Of a stretch of 64,000 nucleotides of DNA, positions 50,446 to 59,397 are shown one piece after another. How positions within the stretch are numbered: position 1 is the stretch's first letter; each line of letters opens with the position of its first letter. Position numbers and translations under genes: made by a program. The DNA is from Oscillospiraceae bacterium. GTDB lineage: Bacteria > Bacillota > Clostridia > Oscillospirales > Oscillospiraceae. The stretch lies in contig CAJTGJ010000001.1 of assembly GCA_910575695.1 (NCBI GenBank), forward strand, positions 62,001-126,000, read 5' to 3'. The notes under the pieces are model-generated. The model saw only the letters and a list, made by a program, of their open reading frames with translations, ran no database searches and was not told the origin of the DNA.

Positions 50446-50484
50446 AAAAACGGTCCGGCAGGTGATTCTGCCGGACCGTTTTTC
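50446..50484 (+). terminator. Intrinsic terminator after the LTA-synthase-like gene
   Basis: AAAACGGTCCGGCAG pairs with CTGCCGGACCGTTTTT, loop GTGATT. Confidence 0.92.
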
Positions 50485-50536
50485 TTGTGTTATCCATATT
50501 CCCGGCCAGGGGAGCGGCACGGATGCCGCAATACGG

Positions 50537-51073
50537 TCAAAATATCCTGTCACCGGCTCTCAAACGGGCCAGCACCCACAAAGCGGCGGGCTTGAAAACA
50601 GCATAAAGTCCATAGCCCAGCGCTCCGCCGGCGGCATTCGTAATCAGATCCGTGATATCCGAGGAGCGGCCAAAGAAGGGCTGCAGCAGCTCAATGCCCA
50701 GGCTCATCAAAAAGCAGAAAAACACCGTCGCGCCGAACCCGGCCCGTTTGCCCCGGGCCAGCGGAAACAGAAACCCGAAGGGCACGGTCATGATAACGTT
50801 CAGGAGCACCTGCCTGAAAAAGTCCCCTCGCCCCAGGGTAACATCGATAAACGGCGTCAGATTCATGGGCTGATAAGGGTGGTCCAGCATGAACGGAACC
50901 GATGCGACCACCGGCATCATGGTAAAGTAAAGCACCAGAGAGAGATACGCGTACATGAGGGTACGGACGAGCAGACGGTCTCTGCCCTGGGCCCTCCACT
51001 TCCTGAAAAAAACGAAAGCGTACAGAAACACCAGCACGGCGGCATCTATGAAATATTTTATATGGTATTTCAT
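50537..51073 (-). CDS. VanZ-family membrane protein
   Basis: 178 aa with four hydrophobic segments, including YFIDAAVLVFLYAFVFF, LMYAYLSLVLYFTMMPVV, VLLNVIMTVPFGFLFPL and the VanZ signature SLGIELLQPFFGRSSDITDL followed by ITNAAGGALGYGLY. VanZ proteins influence glycopeptide susceptibility in enterococci, but most members have no known role. The start follows GGGAGTG and lies 13 nt after the lipid kinase gene, so the two are cotranscribed. Confidence 0.88.
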   Translation of the reverse strand: MKYHIKYFIDAAVLVFLYAFVFFRKWRAQGRDRLLVRTLMYAYLSLVLYFTMMPVVASVPFMLDHPYQPMNLTPFIDVTLGRGDFFRQVLLNVIMTVPFGFLFPLARGKRAGFGATVFFCFLMSLGIELLQPFFGRSSDITDLITNAAGGALGYGLYAVFKPAALWVLARLRAGDRIF

Positions 51074-51086
51074 CCCGACACTCCCG

Positions 51087-51995
51087 TCAGGAAAGCGGAA
51101 TGCCGCAGGCCATGGCAATGGCTTGGGCCTTGTTGTGTATCGTGGTGACGGCCTGCTCGCCGCCGAACTCGCCGTCCACCGTCCAGGCCACCGGCACGTC
51201 GCAGGCAAAGGTGACCTCACCGGCGGCAAAGCCTGTCACGGCTCCGTCCTCCGTCACCTCCAGGGTGGTCAGGGCGGTGAGGATGGACTGCCAGTCCTTG
51301 GGCGTCTTGGGCTGGCGGATCAAAATCACCTCAAACAGGCCGTCGTCCAGCCGCACCTTATCCCGGGGCAGGTTCACCAGCCCGCCCACCGACACCGTGT
51401 TGCCCACCATGCCGTAGATGAAATCGCCCTCCACCTCTCTGCCGCCGTCGGCGTTCACCTTCATGTGATAGCTGGGGATGTTGGCCAAACGGCCCGCCCC
51501 CTCCAGCACGTAGGCAAGGTGCCCCAGCAGGTTCTTGTTGGCCTGGGGCGTGGAGTAGGACACGTCGGTGAACAGCCCGAACGCCGCCACATAGGTAAAG
51601 GGATGGCCCTGGGCGTCCCCCACGTCGATGCGCCGGGGCTCGCCGCTCCCCGCCATCTCCGCCAGCTCCGCCGTGGTCTTGGGCAGCTCCAGGGTGCGGG
51701 AAAAGTCGTTGGTGGTGCCCGCCGGGATGTAGCCCAGCACCGGGCGCCGCTCCGCCGGCAGGGCCAGCAGGCCCTGTACCGTCTCGTTCAGCGTGCCGTC
51801 GCCGCCGCAGCACACGATCCGGTCATAATGTACGCCCTGGTAAATCACTGTGGAGGTGGCATCCCCCCGTTCCTGGGTGGGGTGGACGGTGATTTCATAG
51901 CCTTGCCTCGCAAAAATCTCCACCGCCTCAGCCAGGCTCCCTTTGGCGGTTTTCCGTCCGGCGGCGGGATTGTAGATGTACAAAAGTCGTTTCAT
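51087..51995 (-). CDS. Diacylglycerol/lipid kinase family protein (YegS/BmrU type)
   Basis: 302 aa. Phosphorylates a lipid, probably diacylglycerol from lipoteichoic-acid turnover. Motifs: YNPAAGRKTAKGSL, the nucleotide-binding IVCCGGDGTLNETVQGL, GYIPAGTTNDFSRTL, YVAAFGLFTDVSY and LDDGLFEVILIR. Start at MKRLLYIYNPA after GGAGTG; the promoter is at 52063. Lying beside the LTA-synthase-like gene (convergent), it would recycle the diacylglycerol that LTA synthesis releases, an attractive but unproven link. Confidence 0.9.
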   Translation of the reverse strand: MKRLLYIYNPAAGRKTAKGSLAEAVEIFARQGYEITVHPTQERGDATSTVIYQGVHYDRIVCCGGDGTLNETVQGLLALPAERRPVLGYIPAGTTNDFSRTLELPKTTAELAEMAGSGEPRRIDVGDAQGHPFTYVAAFGLFTDVSYSTPQANKNLLGHLAYVLEGAGRLANIPSYHMKVNADGGREVEGDFIYGMVGNTVSVGGLVNLPRDKVRLDDGLFEVILIRQPKTPKDWQSILTALTTLEVTEDGAVTGFAAGEVTFACDVPVAWTVDGEFGGEQAVTTIHNKAQAIAMACGIPLS

Positions 51996-52062
51996 GGAAC
52001 CATTCACTCCATAGAACATCCGCCCCGGTCCATTGGAACAGGGCAGGTAATCGGTGAACTGT

Positions 52063-52091
52063 ATTATACCCAAATCCTGCCTGAAATACAA
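52063..52091 (-). promoter_or_regulatory. Promoter of the lipid kinase - vanZ pair
   Basis: Minus strand TTGTAT (52091-52086), 17-nt spacer, TATAAT (52068-52063). Confidence 0.75.
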
Positions 52092-52115
52092 TGAACAATC
52101 TGTAAAACCCTGCCC

Positions 52116-52144
52116 TTGCCAGAGCCGGGGGCAGACGGTATAAT
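52116..52144 (+). promoter_or_regulatory. Promoter of azlCD
   Basis: TTGCCA (52116-52121), 17-nt spacer, TATAAT (52139-52144). Confidence 0.75.
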
Positions 52145-52197
52145 AGTTTTATTAATTTGCCGCATTCCAGCGCTTTTTACCGAAAGAAGTGAACCCA

Positions 52198-52896
52198 ATG
52201 AACCGAAAAACCCTGGCCGCGGCCTTCCCCTACACCGTCCCGGTGCTCATGGGCTACCTGTCCATCGGCATCGTGTTCGGCTGGATGCTGTCGGCCGCCG
52301 GATTCCACCCCGTCTGGTCCCTCATCATGTCCTCCGCCATCTACGCGGGCAGCGGCCAATACCTGGGGGTGCAGCTCCTGGCCCAGGCCTCTCCGCTGGC
52401 GGACGCCGCCTTTCTCACCCTGGTGCTCAATTTCCGGCACCTGGTATACGGGCTGTCCATGCTGGAAAAATTCCGGGGCATGGGCTGGCGGAAGCTGTAC
52501 ATGATTTTTTCCCTCACCGACGAGACCTACGCCCTGCTGGCCGGGGTGGAGGCCCCGGAGGGTGTCAACGAAAAGCAATTCTATTTCCTCATCGCCATCC
52601 TGGACCACCTGTACTGGATCGCGGGCTCCATCATCGGCGCTGTGGCGGGAGCGCTCATCACCATCAACACGGAGGGCATCGACTTCGCCATGACGGCGCT
52701 GTTTCTGGTCATCGCGGTGGAGCAGTGGCAGTCCGGCAAAAACCATTCCCCGGTGTTCCTGGGGGCGCTGGGCACCCTGGCGTGCCTGCTGGTATTCGGA
52801 CCGGAAAACGGGCGGTTCCTGATCCCGGCGCTGGTCATTCTGGTGGCGGGGCTGCTGCTGATGCGTCCCGGATTGGAAGGGGGGAGGCCGTCATGA
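52198..52896 (+). CDS. azlC: AzlC-family branched-chain amino acid exporter subunit
   Basis: 232 aa, about six TM segments. AAFPYTVPVLMGYLSIGIVFG, SAIYAGSGQYLGVQLLAQ and LNFRHLVYGLSML are characteristic of AzlC (larger subunit of AzlCD/YgaZH exporters). The ATG at 52198 is taken; a GTG three codons earlier is possible and the ribosome binding site is weak. TGA overlaps the azlD ATG (ATGA). Confidence 0.92.
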   Translation: MNRKTLAAAFPYTVPVLMGYLSIGIVFGWMLSAAGFHPVWSLIMSSAIYAGSGQYLGVQLLAQASPLADAAFLTLVLNFRHLVYGLSMLEKFRGMGWRKLYMIFSLTDETYALLAGVEAPEGVNEKQFYFLIAILDHLYWIAGSIIGAVAGALITINTEGIDFAMTALFLVIAVEQWQSGKNHSPVFLGALGTLACLLVFGPENGRFLIPALVILVAGLLLMRPGLEGGRPS

Positions 52897-53219
52897 CAAC
52901 CATTCAAATCGCCGCCCTGGTGGCCGTCATGGCGGTGGTGACGTTCCTCACCCGGGCCTTGCCGTTCCTTCTGTTCGGCCGGGGCGGCGAGCCGCCAAGG
53001 GTAGTGCTTTATCTTGGCAGATTTCTCCCGCCCGCCGTCATCGCCATGCTCATCGTCTACTGCTACCGGGGCACCACCTTCACCGACCCAAGCGGCTGGG
53101 CCCCCGGCCTCATCGCCGGACTGGCGGTGGTGATTCTTCATGTCTGGAAGAAGAATAATATGCTGTCCATCGTAGGCGGCACGATTTTGTATATGGTCCT
53201 GGTCCAGGCTGTGTTCTAA
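52893..53219 (+). CDS. azlD: AzlD-family branched-chain amino acid exporter subunit
   Basis: 108 aa, three to four TM segments. The AzlD signature is TFLTRALPFLLFGRGGEPP and YLGRFLPPAVIAMLIVYC. Works with AzlC; substrates in other species are Val, Ile and related amino acids. GGGGAGG precedes the start inside azlC. Followed at once by repeat R3 rather than a T-tract terminator. Confidence 0.92.
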   Translation: MTTIQIAALVAVMAVVTFLTRALPFLLFGRGGEPPRVVLYLGRFLPPAVIAMLIVYCYRGTTFTDPSGWAPGLIAGLAVVILHVWKKNNMLSIVGGTILYMVLVQAVF

Positions 53220-53220
53220 C

Positions 53221-53605
53221 GGAAAGACTGACCGCCGTCCCCACCCCAATAGGTGCTCTACCGGCCAGAGCCCCCACATCCCACTGCTTTGAGTAAACGC
53301 GCCCCAGCCTCCACCGCGGCGAGTAAGGCCCACCGCAGGAGGCGCTGTGCGTGGACCCCGCCCATCACTCAGTAACCGAACATGGAAGCGCCAGCGAAAA
53401 CAGGGGAAAATACATCCCGGCCCCACGCGCTGGAACCAAACCACCAGCATCCCGTATAGAGCACCCCCGTAAAACAGGGGGTTCTTAGGGGGAGGCCCGG
53501 CCTGAGGACGCGAAGCGTCCGTCCGGCGGGCCTCCCCCTAAGCGTTCTCTTTGGTTACTTTCTCTCACGTGAGAGAAAGTAACGCCCCCCGCAGGGGCCC
53601 CCATC
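53221..53605 (-). repeat. Structured repeat R, copy 3
   Basis: Solitary copy between azlD and tuf, same orientation as R2. H2 30-nt palindrome 53554-53583; H3 16-bp stem (53484-53499 with 53527-53542) enclosing GGACGC/GCGTCC; H4 CCCCCGTAAAACAGGGGG at 53464-53481. It extends ~100 nt further in its tail than is clearly shared with R1. No gene in 53220-53668. Confidence 0.85.
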
Positions 53606-53620
53606 CGGAGAAATCCAGGC

Positions 53621-53657
53621 AAAAAAACCAGCCGCCCATACAAGCGGCTGGTTTTTT
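53621..53657 (-). terminator. Intrinsic terminator of tuf
   Basis: AACCAGCCGC pairs with GCGGCTGGTT; A7 on the left and T6 on the right make it bidirectional. Confidence 0.92.
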
Positions 53658-53668
53658 ATTATGCCAGA

Positions 53669-54871
<1,203 letters not shown>

Positions 54872-54931
54872 TTTGAGTTTTCCTCCTTGTAATTGTGAAT
54901 GTTAAAATTGAGGCAATTGTCGGATGGGCCT

Positions 54932-54960
54932 ATTTTATCCTATGGCGGAAGAAATTGCAA
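54932..54960 (-). promoter_or_regulatory. Internal promoter of tuf
   Basis: Minus strand TTGCAA (54960-54955), 17-nt spacer, TAAAAT (54937-54932), between fusA and tuf. Confidence 0.55.
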
Positions 54961-54968
54961 CCACTAAT

Positions 54969-57077
54969 TTACGCGTCTTCCTTCCGGCCGCGCTGGGCAA
55001 TGATTTTTTCCGCGATGCTCTTGGGAATCTCCACGTAGCTGTGGGGCTCCATGGTGTACTGGCCCCGGCCCTGGGTGCGGGAACGCAGGTCGGTGGCGTA
55101 GCCGAACATCTCGGACAGGGGCACCAGGGCGTCGATCTGGGTGGCGCCGGGCCGGGCCTCCTGGCCCTGAATCTGTCCGCGGCGGGAGGTCAGATCGCCG
55201 ATGACGTTGCCCAGGTAATCGTCGGGCACGGTGACGGACACCTTCATGATGGGCTCCAGCAGGCAGGCCCCGGCCTTGCGGCAGGCCTCCTTGAAGGCCA
55301 TGGAGCCGGCGATCTTGAACGCCATCTCGGAGGAGTCCACCTCGTGGTAGGAACCGAAGGTCAGGTGGACCTTCACGTCCACCACGGGATAACCGGCCAT
55401 GACGCCGGCCTGCATGGCCCCCTGGATGCCCTGGTCCACGGCGGGGATGAACTCCTTGGGAATCACGCCGCCGGTGATCTCGTTGAGGAACTCGTAGCCC
55501 TTGCCGGGCTCGTTGGGCTCCACCTGGATGACCACGTGGCCGTACTGGCCCTTGCCGCCGGACTGGCGGGCATACTTGGTGTCCTGCTTGACGGACTGCT
55601 TGATGGTCTCCTTGTAGGCCACCTGGGGCGCGCCCACGTTGGCCTCCACCTTGTACTCGCGGAACAGGCGGTCCACGATGATCTCCAGATGGAGTTCACC
55701 CATGCCGGCGATAATGGTCTGGCCCGTCTCCTCGTCGGTGTAGGTCTTGAAGGTGGGGTCCTCCTCGGCCAGCTTCATCAGGGCGATGCCCATCTTCTCC
55801 TGGCCGGCCTTGGTCTTGGGCTCGATGGCCACCCGGATGACGGGCTCGGGGAACTCCATGGACTCCAGAATGACGGGGTGCTTCTCGTCGCACAGCGTGT
55901 CGCCGGTGGTGGAGTTCTTCAGGCCGATGACGGCGGCGATGTCGCCGGAGTACACGGTCTCGATATCCTCCCGGTGGTTGGCGTGCATTTGCAGGATGCG
56001 GCCGATGCGCTCCTTCTGCTTCTTGGTGGAGTTGAGCACCGACGTGCCGGTGTTCAGGGTGCCGGAATAGACCCGGATGAAGGACAGACGGCCCACAAAC
56101 GGGTCAGTGGCGATCTTAAAGGCCAGGGCGGAGAACGGCTCGTCGTCGGAGGACGGGCGGTCCTCCTCCTCCTCGGTCTCGGGGTTCACGCCCTTGATGG
56201 GCGGGATGTCCAGGGGAGAGGGCATGAAGTCCACGATGGCGTCCAGCAGCTTCTGCACGCCCTTGTTGCGGTAAGAGGTGCCGCAGGTGACGGGGACCAG
56301 CAGGTTGTCGATGGTGCCCTTGCGCAGCGCCTTGCGGATCATGTCCGTGGGGATGGGCTGCTCGTCCAGGGCCAGCATCATGATCTCCTCGTCGATGTCG
56401 GCGCAGGCGTCGACCAGCTTGGTGCGGTACTCCTGGGCCAGCTCCATCATATCCGCGGGGATGTCCTCCACCCGCATATCCTTGCCCATCTCGTCGTAGT
56501 AGACATCGGCGTTCATCTCCACCAGGTCGATGATGCCCTTGAAGGTCTCCTCGGAGCCGATGGGGAGCTGAATGGGGACGGCGTTGGCCTTGAGCCGGTC
56601 GTGGATCATGCTGAGCACGTTGTAGAAATCCGCGCCCATGATGTCCATCTTGTTGACGTAGATCATGCGGGGGACCTTGTAGTGGTCCGCCTGACGCCAC
56701 ACCGTCTCGGACTGGGGCTCCACGCCGCCCTTGGCGCACATGACGGTCACAGAGCCGTCCAGCACGCGCAGGGAGCGCTCCACCTCCACGGTGAAGTCCA
56801 CGTGGCCCGGGGTGTCGATGATGTTGATGCGGGTCTGGGGGAACTGATTGGCAGTCCCCTGCCAATAGCAGGTGGTGGCGGCGGAGGTAATCGTGATGCC
56901 GCGCTCCTGCTCCTGCGCCATCCAGTCCATGGTGGCGGTGCCGTCATGGGTCTCACCGATCTTGTAGTTCACGCCGGTGTAGTACAGGATGCGCTCGGTG
57001 GTGGTGGTCTTACCGGCGTCGATGTGGGCCATGATGCCGATATTTCTGGTATTCTCCAGAGAAACTTTTCTTGCCAT
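54969..57077 (-). CDS. fusA: Elongation factor G
   Basis: 702 aa translocase GTPase. [20 protein letters not shown] (G1), [11 protein letters not shown] (G2), [16 protein letters not shown] (G3), [10 protein letters not shown] (G4), and domains III-V with [20 protein letters not shown] and QFVAYKETI-like sequence; the C-terminus has [16 protein letters not shown]. Length normal; one copy in the window. 21 nt after rpsG. Confidence 0.98.
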   Translation of the reverse strand: MARKVSLENTRNIGIMAHIDAGKTTTTERILYYTGVNYKIGETHDGTATMDWMAQEQERGITITSAATTCYWQGTANQFPQTRINIIDTPGHVDFTVEVERSLRVLDGSVTVMCAKGGVEPQSETVWRQADHYKVPRMIYVNKMDIMGADFYNVLSMIHDRLKANAVPIQLPIGSEETFKGIIDLVEMNADVYYDEMGKDMRVEDIPADMMELAQEYRTKLVDACADIDEEIMMLALDEQPIPTDMIRKALRKGTIDNLLVPVTCGTSYRNKGVQKLLDAIVDFMPSPLDIPPIKGVNPETEEEEDRPSSDDEPFSALAFKIATDPFVGRLSFIRVYSGTLNTGTSVLNSTKKQKERIGRILQMHANHREDIETVYSGDIAAVIGLKNSTTGDTLCDEKHPVILESMEFPEPVIRVAIEPKTKAGQEKMGIALMKLAEEDPTFKTYTDEETGQTIIAGMGELHLEIIVDRLFREYKVEANVGAPQVAYKETIKQSVKQDTKYARQSGGKGQYGHVVIQVEPNEPGKGYEFLNEITGGVIPKEFIPAVDQGIQGAMQAGVMAGYPVVDVKVHLTFGSYHEVDSSEMAFKIAGSMAFKEACRKAGACLLEPIMKVSVTVPDDYLGNVIGDLTSRRGQIQGQEARPGATQIDALVPLSEMFGYATDLRSRTQGRGQYTMEPHSYVEIPKSIAEKIIAQRGRKEDA

Positions 57078-57098
57078 TTTGGTTTGTGTCCTCCGTCC

Positions 57099-57569
57099 TT
57101 ACCAGCGATAGTGGGCGAATGCCTTATTGGCCTCGGCCATCTTGTGGGTGTCCTCGCGCTTCTTCACGGCGGAGCCGGTGTTGTTGGCGGCGTCCATGAT
57201 TTCGCCCGCGAGGCGCTCCTTCATCGTCTTCTCGCCGCGGTTGCGGGAGTAGTTGGTCAGCCAGCGCAGGCCAAGGGTCTGGCGGCGCTCCGGGCGGACC
57301 TCCATGGGGACCTGATAGGTGGAACCGCCCACACGGCGGGACTTGGTCTCCAGCGAAGGCATAATGTTCTCAATGGCGGTGCTGAACACCTCCAGGGGCT
57401 CTTTGCCGGTTTTGTCCTTGATGATGTCAAAGGCGCCATAGACGACCTTCTGGGCCACGCCCTTCTTGCCGTCCAGCATAATGCTGTTGACGAGCTTAGT
57501 GACTAAGACGGAATTATACAGCGGGTCAGGCAGGACCTCCCGCTTGGGTACGTTACCACGTCTGGGCAC
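57099..57569 (-). CDS. rpsG: 30S ribosomal protein S7
   Basis: 156 aa, the usual size. [55 protein letters not shown] and the C-terminal [15 protein letters not shown] are diagnostic. Binds the 3' major domain of 16S rRNA and in E. coli represses its operon by binding the S12-S7 spacer. AAGGAGGGAAGCG precedes ATG. Confidence 0.98.
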   Translation of the reverse strand: MPRRGNVPKREVLPDPLYNSVLVTKLVNSIMLDGKKGVAQKVVYGAFDIIKDKTGKEPLEVFSTAIENIMPSLETKSRRVGGSTYQVPMEVRPERRQTLGLRWLTNYSRNRGEKTMKERLAGEIMDAANNTGSAVKKREDTHKMAEANKAFAHYRW

Positions 57570-57789
57570 TTCGCTTCCCTCCTTCTACATAGAATTAGAA
57601 TTCACAGGTACTCGAAGTTTTTCAAGCCGGGCCGGAAGCCGGCGGCTCAAAAACACCTCCGTACAATGCCTGTCCGAGGTTTCCCCATTTGTGCACCCGC
57701 CCCGCAGGGGCGCAGATACGTATATGGTTAAACACCCGGCAAGGCGGTTTGCCTTGCGCGTGTGCGCAAAACTTGTTGTGGGCGAAGAA
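57570..57789 (-). promoter_or_regulatory. Structured rpsL-rpsG spacer, possible S7 autoregulatory site
   Basis: 220 nt without a gene. On the minus strand: GCAAGGC/GCCTTGC, GCCCC/GGGGC, ACCTC...GAGGT and GCCGCCGG/CCGG..GGC hairpins. An unusually long and structured spacer for two adjacent ribosomal genes. Regulatory role is by analogy with E. coli S7 only. Confidence 0.35.
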
Positions 57790-58215
57790 TTACTTCTTCT
57801 TGGCCGCCTTGGGCCGCTTGGCGCCGTACTTGGAACGGGCCTGCATCCGGCCGTTGACGCCCTGGGTGTCCAGCGTGCCGCGGATGATGTGGTAACGGAC
57901 GCCGGGCAGGTCCTTGACACGGCCGCCGCGGATCATGACCACGGAGTGCTCCTGCAGGTTGTGCCCCACGCCGGGGATATAGGCGGTGACCTCGTAGCCG
58001 TTGGTCAGGCGCACACGGGCGATCTTACGCAGCGCGGAGTTCGGCTTCTTCGGGGTGGAAGTACGAACGGCGGTGCACACGCCCCGCTTCTGGGGAGAGG
58101 GGAGATCCGTCTCCTTGTTCTTCAGGGTGTTCAGACCGTGCTGCATGGCGGGGGAGTTGGACTTGTAGGTGCTCTTTTCCCGGCCCTTGCGGACCAGTTG
58201 GTTAAAAGTAGGCAT
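57790..58215 (-). CDS. rpsL: 30S ribosomal protein S12
   Basis: 141 aa. [20 protein letters not shown], the [19 protein letters not shown] core (the Lys linked to streptomycin response), and [16 protein letters not shown] tail. GTRTFTPKK-type region reads [12 protein letters not shown], wild-type in form. AAGGAGGAAAATC precedes ATG at 58215. Confidence 0.98.
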   Translation of the reverse strand: MPTFNQLVRKGREKSTYKSNSPAMQHGLNTLKNKETDLPSPQKRGVCTAVRTSTPKKPNSALRKIARVRLTNGYEVTAYIPGVGHNLQEHSVVMIRGGRVKDLPGVRYHIIRGTLDTQGVNGRMQARSKYGAKRPKAAKKK

Positions 58216-58298
58216 GATTTTCCTCCTTTCAATAGATATATATTTTAACGGATAATCCAAGGATTATTCGCCAAAACCGGAAAAAATTTGGTATGGGC

Positions 58299-58538
58299 TC
58301 AAAGCTCAGCGGCCACGGCGGCCCTCACGGCAATGCCGCAGTCCCGTCCCAGCTCCTTCATGGAATCAAACCACAGGGTTTCCACGCCCTGTTCCCGGGC
58401 CAGCTCCTCCAGGGGCCGGATGAGCTGGGGGTCGGCGTCCCGGGCGGCGTACAGCCGCCTGGCGCGGCCCGCGTTCAGCGCCCGACGGACCTGCTTTGCG
58501 CCCACGACTTTGGCGGAATTTGTCAAATTCTCAGGCAT
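58299..58538 (-). CDS. L7Ae-family ribosomal protein (YbxF type)
   Basis: 79 aa kink-turn-binding protein: AKVVGAKQVRRALNAGRARR, YAARDADPQLIRPLEELARE and an IAVRAAVAAEL C-terminus. In B. subtilis ybxF stands between rpoC and rpsL; here it begins the str operon, with no rpoBC upstream on this side. The ATG follows a weak site (GGGGGT). The upstream in-frame extension crosses the promoter and is rejected. Confidence 0.88.
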   Translation of the reverse strand: MPENLTNSAKVVGAKQVRRALNAGRARRLYAARDADPQLIRPLEELAREQGVETLWFDSMKELGRDCGIAVRAAVAAEL

Positions 58539-58574
58539 CAGGCGGACCCCCTTCACATACCAACGCAATGTTGA

Positions 58575-58603
58575 ATTATAACATACCAAAACCGGGCCGT
58601 CAA
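58575..58603 (-). promoter_or_regulatory. Promoter of the L7Ae-rpsL-rpsG-fusA-tuf operon
   Basis: Minus strand TTGACG (58603-58598), 17-nt spacer, TATAAT (58580-58575). Confidence 0.85.
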
Positions 58604-58749
58604 GGGCGAATCCCACGTAAAACAGGTTTATTTGCCCTCCTTGTGCATCAAAATAGCCAAAGCGTTCAGAGGGGACGCCTGTGACCCGGCGGAAACGCCA
58701 AATCCTGCGCTGGAGTGAACGATCCCCCGGCGCGTCTGCGTCGGGGGAT

Positions 58750-58953
58750 TTATTCGTCCTCAATATATTCCGCGATATCCTCTATTTGGCAGTGGAGAAT
58801 CCTGCACAGCTGGTTCAGCGTGTAGGTACTCACATTTTCATTCTTCCGGAGGCGGTCGAGCTGGCCCGCGCTGAATTGGTATTTCCGGAGCAGGCGGTAT
58901 TGGGAAACGCCCTGCCGCTTCATGGTAGTCCACAGCCTGTCATAGACAATCAA
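58750..58953 (-). CDS. XRE-family regulator (HTH_26 type)
   Basis: 67 aa. IVYDRLWTTMKRQGVSQYRL, recognition helix FSAGQLDRLRKNENVS, then TYTLNQLCRILHCQIEDIAE: the short HTH_26 Cro-like fold. TTG start at 58953, needed to complete helix 1, with GGGGAGGGAG upstream. Divergent from a 95-aa gene across overlapping promoters and an 11-bp inverted repeat (59007-59034). Confidence 0.88.
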   Translation of the reverse strand: MIVYDRLWTTMKRQGVSQYRLLRKYQFSAGQLDRLRKNENVSTYTLNQLCRILHCQIEDIAEYIEDE

Positions 58954-58982
58954 ATTGCGTCTCCCTCCCCTCTGTTACATTT

Positions 58983-59034
58983 ATGTTACATTCTTGCCAA
59001 TCTATTGACAATAGCCCATATTCGGGCTATTGTC
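58983..59034. promoter_or_regulatory. Overlapping divergent promoters with a long inverted repeat
   Basis: Minus promoter TTGTCA (59011-59006), 17 nt, TAACAT (58988-58983). Plus promoter TTGACA (59005-59010), 17 nt, TATTGT (59028-59033). The inverted repeat GACAATAGCCC-atattc-GGGCTATTGTC (59007-59034) fills the plus promoter and covers the -35 of the minus promoter, so one bound dimer could shut both. Confidence 0.8.
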
Positions 59035-59058
59035 TTGATAAGAGGGAGGGATGAAACG

Positions 59059-59346
59059 TTGGAAAAAGGAATTGCTCCAGACCCGAACAAAAGGGCGCTG
59101 GCTTATCGAATGCTCAACGGCCTGACCGATATAGGGCCATTGACAGGCTGTATTTTGGAAGAACGTGAACAGATCGACCGTCTCGTCAATCAAATCGATC
59201 AGCATCGGCTAAGGCTGTGCAACCGGGTTCACATGGATTTTGAGGATCGTGACATGGAAGCAATTATCAAAACGTATGAGCAGTTGAATCGTCTCTGTGC
59301 GGATTTGATGTATAACCAGGGGTGGTTTGACGCGGCGAACACATAA
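59059..59346 (+). CDS. 95-aa protein of an XRE-paired module
   Basis: Begins MEKGIAPDPNKRALAYRMLN, continues with ILEEREQIDRLVNQIDQHRL and ends MYNQGWFDAANT. Helical and probably coiled-coil in the middle; no membrane segment. TTG at 59059 has GAGGGAGGG eight bases upstream; no better start fits the promoter. Followed by a strong terminator. Likely controlled by the divergent XRE repressor. No family recognised. Confidence 0.65.
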   Translation: MEKGIAPDPNKRALAYRMLNGLTDIGPLTGCILEEREQIDRLVNQIDQHRLRLCNRVHMDFEDRDMEAIIKTYEQLNRLCADLMYNQGWFDAANT

Positions 59347-59349
59347 AGC

Positions 59350-59380
59350 AAGTCCCTCCGCATCACGCGGAGGGACTTTG
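59350..59380. terminator. Bidirectional terminator
   Basis: AAGTCCCTCCGC pairs perfectly with GCGGAGGGACTT around ATCAC; lies between the 95-aa gene and convergent rpoN. Confidence 0.8.
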
Positions 59381-59397
59381 TCATGGGGCAATTCAAT

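Noticed and set aside
54924-57506. 860-codon antisense frame over fusA and rpsG
   Set aside because: Shadow of two ribosomal-operon genes; it has no ribosome binding site and a low-complexity product.
58539-58763. Long form of the L7Ae protein (154 aa)
   Set aside because: The extension would be transcribed from upstream of a strong promoter (58575-58603), and homologues begin near MPENLTN.
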